DNA of 5,739 nucleotides from assembly GCF_018260405.1 (NCBI RefSeq), contig NZ_JAGLBG010000105.1, positions 1,047 to 6,785 on the forward strand. The letters run 5' to 3'. The translations under genes and the position numbers were made by a program. Shown piece by piece: positions 1-5,739 of this stretch (positions within the stretch are counted from its first letter, which is position 1; each line of letters opens with the position of its first letter). The DNA comes from Deinococcus sp. Lineage in GTDB: Bacteria; Deinococcota; Deinococci; Deinococcales; Deinococcaceae. The notes beneath the pieces are model-generated. The model searched no databases. It saw nothing but the letters and a program-made list of their open reading frames with translations, and was not told the DNA's origin.

Positions 1-474
1 GGCAAGCCCGTGAGCAGCATCAAGAACCTGACCATCTGGGGCAACCACTCCTCGACCCAGTACCCCGACCTCTCGCAGACCAAGGTAGACGGCCAGGACG
101 CCCTGGGCCAGGTGGAGCGCAGCTGGTACGAGAACGAGTACATTCCCACCGTCGCCAAGCGCGGCGCGGCCATCATCGAGGCGCGTGGGGCTAGCAGCGC
201 GGCTTCGGCGGCCAGCGCGGCCATTGACCATATGCACGACTGGGCGCTTGGCACCCCTGAAGGCGAATGGATCAGCATGGGCATTCCCTCGGACGGCAGC
301 TACGGCATCCCCGAAGGCCTGATCTACGGCTTCCCCGTGACCGTCAAGGACGGCAAGTATACTATCGTGCAGAACCTGCCCGTCGATGACTTTAGCCGTG
401 CCAAGATGGACGCCACGGCCAAGGAACTTGAAGAAGAGCGCGACGAAGTGCGTAAACTCGGCCTCGTCAAGTAA
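1..474 (+). CDS. mdh: Malate dehydrogenase, C-terminal half (partial, 5' end outside window)
   Basis: This is the C-terminal 157 residues of NAD-dependent malate dehydrogenase, the cytosolic TCA-cycle enzyme that interconverts malate and oxaloacetate. The reading frame is open from base 1, so the GTG at base 10 is internal and not a start. The visible part begins just before the active-site segment IWGNHSSTQYPDL, whose His (bases 46-48) is the catalytic proton acceptor in this family. It continues with RGASSAASAASAAIDH and PSDGSYGIPEGLIYGFPV, both typical of the dimeric Thermus/Deinococcus-type enzyme. With a family length of about 330 residues, roughly the first 170, including the NAD-binding Rossmann fold, lie to the left. 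The frame ends cleanly at TAA with no sign of damage. The charged end (KELEEERDEVRKLGLVK) fits the usual terminal helix. Identification is strong from these motifs. Confidence 0.95.
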   Translation, partial: GKPVSSIKNLTIWGNHSSTQYPDLSQTKVDGQDALGQVERSWYENEYIPTVAKRGAAIIEARGASSAASAASAAIDHMHDWALGTPEGEWISMGIPSDGSYGIPEGLIYGFPVTVKDGKYTIVQNLPVDDFSRAKMDATAKELEEERDEVRKLGLVK

Positions 475-553
475 GCGCTCGATAAGCCAAATCTAGGTCA
501 GTCGAGTCAGGCGCCTGGTCATTCGCAGGCCTGGCGAACAGTGGGTACAGGCC

Positions 554-631
554 GGGTAGAAAGTATGACTCACTTCTACCCCGAGTGGAACGAGAAGGCA
601 AATAGGACTCCCTTAGTGGGGGTCCTGTTTT
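554..631 (+). terminator. Hairpin plus Rho-independent terminator downstream of mdh
   Basis: Two consecutive hairpins lie in the spacer after mdh. The first pairs gggtagaa-a-gt (554-564) with acttctaccc (572-581), about 10 bp with one bulged A. The second pairs aggactccc (604-612) with gggggtcct (618-626), 9 bp with one G-U pair and a 5-nt loop, and is followed by gtttt (627-631). The second has the form of an intrinsic terminator on the + strand. It lies about 130 nt past the mdh stop codon, so mdh mRNA would have an unusually long 3' end, unless a separate small transcript starts in between. I found no convincing promoter between the mdh stop and this hairpin. Confidence 0.7.
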
Positions 632-759
632 GCTATGGCACCGATACAGGTTTCGCGGCGTGGACTCGCAGAGGTGCACGGCGAGTGGTGGGGGCGGGTG
701 ACCAGCGCCATTTCTGGTATCTCGCAAAATTGAGTTACACCCCATTCGCGCTGCCCCTA
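632..759. other. Intergenic stretch without a recognisable gene
   Basis: This stretch lies between the mdh terminator and the tRNA-Leu promoter. The only structure seen is a 6-bp inverted repeat, actcgc (664-669) and gcgagt (681-686), around an 11-nt loop with no T-run. Open frames crossing this region on both strands run straight through the tRNA gene or its promoter. They lack family motifs and credible ribosome binding sites, so I do not call a gene. Confidence 0.5.
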
Positions 760-788
760 TTGACAGATGCCCTCCAACTGAGTAAATT
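760..788 (+). promoter_or_regulatory. Sigma-70-type promoter of tRNA-Leu
   Basis: A perfect -35 box TTGACA (760-765) is separated by 17 bp from TAAATT (783-788), a 4/6 match to the -10 consensus. Transcription would start near 795 and give a leader of about 45 nt before the mature tRNA at 841. It is the best -35/-10 pair in the window, as expected for a strongly expressed stable RNA. Confidence 0.8.
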
Positions 789-839
789 AACTGAGCCTGA
801 AACGCGGCCAAGCGTAAAAGCGCCTGAGCCAGAACCACG

Positions 840-925
<86 letters not shown>

Positions 926-943
926 CAACAAGTTCCAACTGAA

Positions 944-969
944 AGACCCAGCCAGGTGCTGGGTTTTTT
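944..969 (+). terminator. Rho-independent terminator of tRNA-Leu
   Basis: A perfect 7-bp stem pairs acccagc (946-952) with gctgggt (958-964) around the loop caggt, and is followed immediately by a T-run (965-969). It begins about 20 nt after the tRNA CCA end. On the minus strand the same hairpin is followed only by ctttc, so it would be at best a weak stop for the convergent glycosyltransferase gene. Confidence 0.9.
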
Positions 970-1007
970 GTTGCTGCGGCAGCGGCCTCCTGGCCGTGCT
1001 CTGGCCT

Positions 1008-2159
1008 TCAGCTCTGGCGAGTGCGCTGGGCGATAACCGAGGTGTAGACCGCTTCCAGGGCGGCTGCCCGTTTGATGAGGTCGTATTGCCGGGCACTGGC
1101 TCTGGCCGCCGCTTGCATGGTGCTCAGGCGCTCTGGGGCGAGGATTTCCATTAGACCTTCGCCCAGGGCCTGTGCGGTCGCCTCACGAACCGTTCCGTTG
1201 ACGCCCTCGGTAATCAGGTCAAGGGCCGCCGGACTCTGGGCCGCGACCAGCGGCGTAGCGCCCGCCAGAGCCTCGATCATGCTCATAGGCAGCACTTCAG
1301 AGGTACTGGCTGTGATAAACACGTCGGCGGCGCTCAGGGCGTCGGCCACGCGGGTATACGGCACTGATCCCGTGAAGGTCACGCCTTCCGGCGCAGCGGC
1401 CTGGGCAGCGGCTTTGCCAGGGCCGTCACCGACCACCAGCAGTCTCATGTCGGGGCGGCTGGCACTGGCTACCCGGAAAGCGTGCAGCATCACTTCCAGG
1501 TTCTTCTCGGCCGCAAGGCGGCCCAGGTACATCACCAGCGGCGCAGCGGCGGGAACACCATATTCACGCCGGAAGGAAGCGCCGTCGGCCTGCGCGAAGG
1601 CGGTCAGGTCGACAGGGTTCGGAAAAAGCTGCACCTCCCCGGTAAACCCAAAGACCCGCAGCATCTCGACCATCGCGCGGCCCGGTGCCAGCACCTGATC
1701 GGCCCGGCGGGCAAAGGCAGCCACATGCGGGCGGATGACGGCCCGGCTAAGCGACACTGGTATCGGCGCGTAGTGCAGGTACTGCTCGTACTGCGTGTGT
1801 GCCGTATAGACCAGTGGAATACCGAGCAGCCGCGACCAGCGCAGTGCAAGTTGCCCGGCCAAAAAGGGGTGCATGGTGTGCAGCACGTCCAGGTCTTGCA
1901 GCGGCAGCTTGGCGGTCAGCAGTGGCCCGGGGGCCAGCATCAGCGGGTAGTCGGCGGGCGCACCGATGGCCCGCGCTCCGGCAAAACTGCTGTTCAGGCG
2001 GTAAATCCCTTGCTCGGGGCCGGTCTGCTGCGGGTGGCGCGGCGCGAAGACCCGCACATCGTGCCCACGCTCACGCAGTCCACGGGCAAACAAGGCGGTG
2101 CTGGTGGCGACCCCGTTCTTGGAGGGCAGGTAAGTGGCGGTGACAAGTCCGATTCGCAC
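1008..2159 (-). CDS. Glycosyltransferase family 4 (GT-B fold)
   Basis: A complete 383-residue protein of the retaining GT4 family. It should transfer a sugar from a nucleotide-sugar donor in the cytoplasm or at the inner membrane face. The N-terminal acceptor domain (about 1-185) opens with MRIGLVTATYLPSKNGVAT, the usual glycine-containing first strand-loop. It carries HTMHPFLAG (94-102) and YTAHTQYEQYLHY (118-130), a pattern I associate with glucosyl-diacylglycerol synthase-like GT4 proteins. The C-terminal donor domain has GRLAAEKN (213-220), VVGDGP (242-247) and the EX7E motif E288-E296 in SEVLPMSMIEAL. No signal peptide or membrane helix is visible. The start is GTG (2157-2159), with tgagg about 5 nt upstream. 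It stands alone, divergent from hisA and convergent with the tRNA. Acceptor and donor cannot be read from sequence; a role in envelope glycolipid or polysaccharide synthesis is inference. Confidence 0.9.
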   Translation of the reverse strand: MRIGLVTATYLPSKNGVATSTALFARGLRERGHDVRVFAPRHPQQTGPEQGIYRLNSSFAGARAIGAPADYPLMLAPGPLLTAKLPLQDLDVLHTMHPFLAGQLALRWSRLLGIPLVYTAHTQYEQYLHYAPIPVSLSRAVIRPHVAAFARRADQVLAPGRAMVEMLRVFGFTGEVQLFPNPVDLTAFAQADGASFRREYGVPAAAPLVMYLGRLAAEKNLEVMLHAFRVASASRPDMRLLVVGDGPGKAAAQAAAPEGVTFTGSVPYTRVADALSAADVFITASTSEVLPMSMIEALAGATPLVAAQSPAALDLITEGVNGTVREATAQALGEGLMEILAPERLSTMQAAARASARQYDLIKRAAALEAVYTSVIAQRTRQS

Positions 2160-2168
2160 AACGGCCTC

Positions 2169-2197
2169 AGTCTAGCCTGCCTGGTCTGCACGCTGAA
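2169..2197 (-). promoter_or_regulatory. Candidate promoter of the glycosyltransferase gene
   Basis: Read on the minus strand, TTCAGC (2192-2197) and TAGACT (2169-2174) are spaced by exactly 17 bp and match the -35 and -10 consensus at 3/6 and 4/6 positions. The -10 box ends only 9 nt before the GTG start, so the leader would be a few bases long. In that case the tgagg before the GTG would hardly be transcribed. This is a moderate-quality prediction only. Confidence 0.4.
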
Positions 2198-2233
2198 CTG
2201 CTCTGTCCGGCGGTGAGCCAGCCGCGCCCCGGT

Positions 2234-2239
2234 TATCCT
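2234..2239 (+). promoter_or_regulatory. Candidate -10 box for leaderless hisA mRNA
   Basis: TATCCT (2234-2239) fits the TAnnnT pattern and ends 6 nt before the preferred hisA ATG at 2246, so transcription would begin at or next to the start codon. No Shine-Dalgarno sequence is seen before that ATG, which fits leaderless expression as known in Deinococcus. A -35 box is not clear. Confidence 0.5.
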
Positions 2240-2245
2240 GCGGTC

Positions 2246-2995
2246 ATGACTTCGCCCGTGCCCGCCTCTGCTTTGCCTGTGCCCCTCATCATTCCCTGCG
2301 TCGATATTCAGTCGGGCCGGGCGGTTCGGCTGTATGAGGGCGACCCGGAGCGCGAGACGGTGTACTTCACTTCCCCGCTGGAAGCGGCCCGTCACTGGGC
2401 CGGACTCGGGGCCGGGCTGGTGCACCTGGTCGACCTCGACGCCGCCACGGGCCGGGGCGAAAACCGGCAGATCATCGAGCAGATCGTCCGTGAACTGCAC
2501 GTCCGGGTAGAAGTTGGCGGCGGCATTCGCAGTCGGCAGGCCGCAGAGGCCCTGTTGAAAGTGGGCGTCGAGCGGGTGGTGATCGGCACGGCGGCGGTCA
2601 AGCAGCCGCAACTGGTCAGGGAACTGATTGACGCGCACGGCCCCGAGCGGGTGGTGGTCAGCCTGGACGCCAAGGGGCTGGAGGTCGCCACGCACGGCTG
2701 GGCCCAGGGCAGTGGGGTGCAGGTGGCCGAATTGACCCCGCAACTGGCCGACGCGGGCCTGGAGACCCTGATCTTCACCGACGTGACCCGTGACGGCACC
2801 CTCAGGGGCCTTGACCGCGACCTGATGCGGCAGGTGCGGACGCTGTGGACCAATACCCTGATCGTGGGGGGCGGCGTCGCCAGTACCGACGACGTGCAAC
2901 TGCTCCAGCAGGAACGCATTGAGGGGGCCATCGTCGGACGCGCCATTTATGAGGGCACCCTGGCCTATCCGGTCCGCTTGCCCCGGCACGGTTGA
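2246..2995 (+). CDS. hisA: ProFAR isomerase, histidine biosynthesis
   Basis: A complete 249-residue HisA, a cytosolic (beta/alpha)8-barrel enzyme. It converts ProFAR to PRFAR by an Amadori rearrangement, the fourth step of histidine synthesis, and hands the product to HisF/HisH. The N-terminal strand IIPCVDIQSGRAVRL holds Asp20, the expected general base. VVSLDAKG places Asp141 as the likely general acid, and FTDVTRDGTLRG holds Asp179. The two half-barrel phosphate loops are VGGGIRS (90-96) and VGGGVAS (207-213), reflecting the ancient gene duplication. I chose ATG 2246 because the frame from an upstream GTG at 2213 adds only a non-conserved 11-residue tail and would place the TATCCT box inside the gene. 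Length then fits the family (about 240). HisF resembles HisA, but the overall pattern and DAKGLEV favour HisA. No other his gene is in the window, so the pathway genes are not clustered on either side here. Confidence 0.94.
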   Translation: MTSPVPASALPVPLIIPCVDIQSGRAVRLYEGDPERETVYFTSPLEAARHWAGLGAGLVHLVDLDAATGRGENRQIIEQIVRELHVRVEVGGGIRSRQAAEALLKVGVERVVIGTAAVKQPQLVRELIDAHGPERVVVSLDAKGLEVATHGWAQGSGVQVAELTPQLADAGLETLIFTDVTRDGTLRGLDRDLMRQVRTLWTNTLIVGGGVASTDDVQLLQQERIEGAIVGRAIYEGTLAYPVRLPRHG

Positions 2996-3021
2996 CCGCT
3001 GGACACGAAAGAGGCGGCGAT

Positions 3022-3062
3022 CCCCGTCTGGACGAACAGCCACACTGGTGAGCCAGATGGGG
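3022..3062 (+). terminator. GC-rich hairpin after hisA, possible terminator
   Basis: ccccgtctgg (3022-3031) pairs with ccagatgggg (3053-3062) over 10 bp with one G-U pair, starting 27 nt after the hisA stop. The 21-nt loop can form a smaller inner hairpin. There is no T-run after it, so it may be a Rho-type pause or mRNA-stabilising end rather than a true intrinsic terminator. No regulatory RNA family is recognised. Confidence 0.35.
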
Positions 3063-3192
3063 CGGCTCGAAGAAAGGTTGTCCCGCCGGAAGGTAGTTTG
3101 CGGGGTACGAGGAACACGGGAGCAGTCCTGAGACTGAACTTCTCACTGATCGGTCAAACCTGCCTGGAATTTCGCAAGATCGTGCAGAGAGT

Positions 3193-3213
3193 TACAAATT
3201 TTTTGTACAAATT
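3193..3213. repeat. AT-rich overlapping inverted and direct repeats upstream of transglutaminase gene
   Basis: The 15-bp inverted repeat tacaaa-ttt-tttgta (3193-3207) overlaps the palindrome ttgtacaa (3203-3210). The 8-mer tacaaatt occurs at 3193-3200 and again at 3206-3213. The surrounding 3191-3230 is 11/40 G+C, far below the neighbouring genes. It lies 100-120 bp before the transglutaminase start, where an operator or UP-like element would be plausible. A TTGACG at 3230-3235 has no acceptable -10 at the right distance, so the actual promoter is not resolved. Confidence 0.5.
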
Positions 3214-3312
3214 GCAGATGTTTCTGGAATTGACGTTCAAATACTCAGGCTCTGAGGCCAAAGGTTTAGTCAGGCTACAGACATCCTGCCCCGATACGCG
3301 GCAAACTGGGGT

Positions 3313-4209
3313 ATGGCCCAGCACGACTCCAGCTCCGTAACATTTGAACGACCACTCCGTATTCGTGCAGGGTTTTCACTGACCTTCGAGGTCCCCTATA
3401 CCACCCCCATGCTTTTCGTGGTGCAGCCCCGTGAGCGCCTGGAACTGACCGGTACGCGCCAGCGCATTATCGATCAGCGGCCTCTGGAAGCGGCGCAAGG
3501 CATCCACACTTACCAGGACGGGCACGGCAACATCGTCTGGCGGCTGCTGGCCCAGCCGGGCACCCTGACCATCGGCCACGACCTGATCGCTGAGATTACG
3601 CGTAACCCCGATCCGGTGCTGCCTGACCTGCCCAAAACCCTGGTCGAGGATCTGCCCAGCGAAACCATTCAGTACCTGTTGCCCAGCCGGTATGTCGATA
3701 GCGATCTGGTCAGCGCCGAGGCCTGGGACCGTTTCGGCTACATTCAGGGGGGGTGGGCGCAGGTGCAGGCCGTCTGTGATTTCCTCTACGACACCTGCGT
3801 GTACGGGTACGGCTCCAATTCCACAACTACGGCCAAGCAGGCACTGGACAGCGGGCGGGGGGTGTGCCGCGACTTTGCACACATGGGCGTGGCATTTTGC
3901 CGGGCACTGAATATTCCGGCCCGCTACGTATGTGGCTATATGCCGGACATCGACATCGTTCCTGACCCCGTACCGATGGATTTTCACGCCTGGTTCGAGG
4001 CGTTTATCGATGGCCAGTGGCGCACCTTCGATGCCCGGCACAACAAGCCGCGTGCGGGCCGCATTCTGATTGGTCAGGGCCGGGACGCTTCCGATGTCGC
4101 CTTCTCGACCACCTTCGGCAGCGCCCGCCTGACCCATATGAAGGTCTGGGCCGACGAAACCGACTTTGCCAATACGCTCGATATCGAACCGAACCCGCGC
4201 ATTTTCTGA
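3313..4209 (+). CDS. Transglutaminase-like cysteine protease/amidase family protein
   Basis: A complete 298-residue protein with the bacterial transglutaminase-like architecture. An N-terminal beta-rich domain (about 14-100, starting PLRIRAGFSLTFEV) resembles the bacterial transglutaminase N-domain. It is followed by a catalytic core (about 145-245). The Cys-His-Asp triad is readable: Cys185 in GVCRDFAHMG, His225 in MDFHAWFEAF and Asp240 in TFDARHNKPR. The segment ALNIPARYVCGY between them is the usual core strand. No signal peptide or membrane helix is seen, so it is probably cytoplasmic. Many such proteins act as proteases or amidases rather than true cross-linking enzymes, and the substrate is unknown. 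ATG 3313 has only a weak GG-rich site (tgggg) before it; the conserved region begins near residue 14, so a slightly later start is possible. It stands alone between hisA and a convergent acyl-CoA dehydrogenase gene, without the ATP-grasp or alpha-E genes that often accompany this family. Confidence 0.9.
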   Translation: MAQHDSSSVTFERPLRIRAGFSLTFEVPYTTPMLFVVQPRERLELTGTRQRIIDQRPLEAAQGIHTYQDGHGNIVWRLLAQPGTLTIGHDLIAEITRNPDPVLPDLPKTLVEDLPSETIQYLLPSRYVDSDLVSAEAWDRFGYIQGGWAQVQAVCDFLYDTCVYGYGSNSTTTAKQALDSGRGVCRDFAHMGVAFCRALNIPARYVCGYMPDIDIVPDPVPMDFHAWFEAFIDGQWRTFDARHNKPRAGRILIGQGRDASDVAFSTTFGSARLTHMKVWADETDFANTLDIEPNPRIF

Positions 4210-4218
4210 GCTGATAAC

Positions 4219-4264
4219 CAGTAGGAGCCGCCGCTCTGCAAAGGGAGAGCGGCGGTTCCTACTG
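4219..4264. terminator. Long hairpin terminator between convergent genes
   Basis: A 19-bp stem pairs 4219-4237 with 4246-4264 around an 8-nt loop (gcaaaggg), with one G-U pair on the + strand and otherwise perfect. It occupies most of the 76-bp gap between the two stop codons. On the + strand it is followed by cttaatttt, with the T-run starting several bases after the stem. On the minus strand there is no T-run. The position and symmetry suggest it ends transcription from both sides or insulates the two 3' ends. Confidence 0.8.
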
Positions 4265-4285
4265 AGCTTAATTTTCAGTGCTGGT

Positions 4286-5422
<1,137 letters not shown>

Positions 5423-5427
5423 AATGA

Positions 5428-5433
5428 CTCCTT
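5428..5433 (-). promoter_or_regulatory. Shine-Dalgarno site of the acyl-CoA dehydrogenase gene
   Basis: AAGGAG on the minus strand lies 5 nt before ATG 5420-5422. It is the clearest ribosome binding site in the window and fixes this start, which also matches the family N-terminus (DFTLSDEQRQLQ). Confidence 0.85.
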
Positions 5434-5442
5434 TGAAGACCG

Positions 5443-5457
5443 CAGGTTCGTGACCTG
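5443..5457 (-). repeat. Inverted repeat in acyl-CoA dehydrogenase leader
   Basis: caggt (5443-5447) and acctg (5453-5457) form a 5-bp inverted repeat around a 5-nt centre. It lies downstream of the predicted -10 box, inside the predicted mRNA leader. It could be a small RNA hairpin or a repressor half-site pair just past the transcription start. Short enough to be chance. Confidence 0.35.
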
Positions 5458-5482
5458 TCAGCTGCTCTTTTGAACTTGGTGC

Positions 5483-5513
5483 AATTTATCAGATCGAATC
5501 TTATTCAAGTCTA
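5483..5513 (-). promoter_or_regulatory. Candidate extended -10 promoter of the acyl-CoA dehydrogenase gene
   Basis: On the minus strand TAAATT (5483-5488) is preceded by TGA (5489-5491), giving an extended -10 form (TGnTAAATT), the same hexamer as in the tRNA-Leu promoter. The best -35-like boxes are not well spaced: TAGACT (5508-5513) at 19 bp, or TTGAAT (5503-5508) at 14 bp. The spacer holds the small palindrome agat-cga-atct (5491-5501), which could be an operator. Transcription would start near 5476 and give a leader of about 50 nt. Confidence 0.5.
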
Positions 5514-5528
5514 TACCGCGCCGCGAAT

Positions 5529-5738
5529 TCAGACACTGAGTTGCAGGATCAGTCGTTCGAGGGCCACGCCAGCATCCAGCCCACGTTTCATCGCCAGGTC
5601 GGCTTCCAGAATCCGGCTCAGGTGAGCGCGGATCTTGGTTTCGTTGAGGCGCCGGGCCACTTCCAGGGCTTTCTTGGCAGGAAAGGGTTTGACCCCCAGC
5701 CGCTGGGCCGCCAGCGTCTCATTGACGCGGCCTTCCTC
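5529..5738 (-). CDS. holA: DNA polymerase III delta subunit, C-terminal end (partial)
   Basis: The last 69 residues of a protein whose 5' part lies beyond the right edge; the TGA stop is the complement of 5529-5531. The fragment contains GVKPFPAKKALEVARRL, then LSRILEADLAMKRGLDAG and a final ALERLILQLSV. This is the helical collar-domain end of HolA, in which the pattern (leucine-rich helix)-EADLAMKRG-(short loop)-LERLIL is characteristic. HolA is the clamp-loader subunit that opens the beta sliding clamp at the replication fork. The frame is too short for motif checks of the N-terminal AAA-like domain. The end sequence is cleanly preserved, and the next gene on this strand is the acyl-CoA dehydrogenase, an unrelated function. 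Confidence 0.85.
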   Translation of the reverse strand, partial: EEGRVNETLAAQRLGVKPFPAKKALEVARRLNETKIRAHLSRILEADLAMKRGLDAGVALERLILQLSV

Positions 5739-5739
5739 G

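Noticed and set aside
582..631. gagtggaacgag before a terminator, suggesting a T-box leader
   Set aside because: Only the TGGAAC core resembles the T-box; the flanks do not match, the terminator arm does not include it, and the downstream gene is a tRNA with its own promoter, not an aminoacyl-tRNA synthetase or amino-acid gene.
2213..2245. Upstream GTG start for hisA adding 11 residues
   Set aside because: The extra residues are not part of the HisA family N-terminus and would place the likely -10 box inside the coding region.
1994..3043. A 349-codon open frame on the minus strand across hisA and the start of the glycosyltransferase
   Set aside because: It is antisense to hisA, crosses the divergent promoter region and shows no recognisable motif.
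3005..3112. Possible cobalamin-type or other riboswitch after hisA
   Set aside because: Some GC-rich stems and a gaaaggttgtcccgcc segment looked suggestive, but none of the conserved cobalamin core blocks could be aligned, and the downstream gene is not a plausible target.
2919..3131. A 70-codon open frame on the + strand overlapping the end of hisA
   Set aside because: It overlaps the conserved hisA C-terminus in another frame and has no ribosome binding site or motif.
3376..4137. A 253-codon open frame on the minus strand opposite the transglutaminase gene
   Set aside because: Antisense shadow of a gene whose catalytic motifs are clear on the + strand.

Overview
The window looks like ordinary chromosomal housekeeping DNA from a GC-rich bacterium, most likely a Deinococcus or close relative. 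That assignment is an inference from protein character: a Thermus/Deinococcus-type malate dehydrogenase tail, strong C/G preference at third codon positions, CTG as the favoured leucine codon, and a -10 box placed so close to hisA that a leaderless mRNA is likely, which is common in Deinococcus. No database search was possible.

Layout, left to right: the C-terminal half of malate dehydrogenase (+, cut by the left edge); a 366-bp gap holding a hairpin and a Rho-independent terminator, then a good promoter; tRNA-Leu(CAG) (+) with its own terminator; a GT4-type glycosyltransferase (-) converging on the tRNA; an 86-bp divergent intergenic region; hisA (+); a 317-bp gap with a GC-rich hairpin and an AT-rich block of short repeats; a stand-alone transglutaminase-like protein (+); a long hairpin terminator shared by two convergent genes; an acyl-CoA dehydrogenase (-) resembling medium-chain enzymes; and the C-terminal end of the DNA polymerase III delta subunit (-, cut by the right edge).

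The genes do not form one pathway. Mdh serves the TCA cycle, HisA histidine synthesis, the acyl-CoA dehydrogenase fatty-acid (or related acyl-CoA) oxidation, HolA the replicative clamp loader, and the glycosyltransferase probably envelope glycan or glycolipid synthesis. Almost every gene appears to be its own transcription unit, with a promoter-like or terminator-like element near most boundaries. I see no mobile element, CRISPR array, toxin-antitoxin or defence system, and no convincing new multi-gene system. The points most worth checking are the AT-rich repeat block before the transglutaminase gene, the inverted repeats in the acyl-CoA dehydrogenase control region, and the structured 3' region of mdh.
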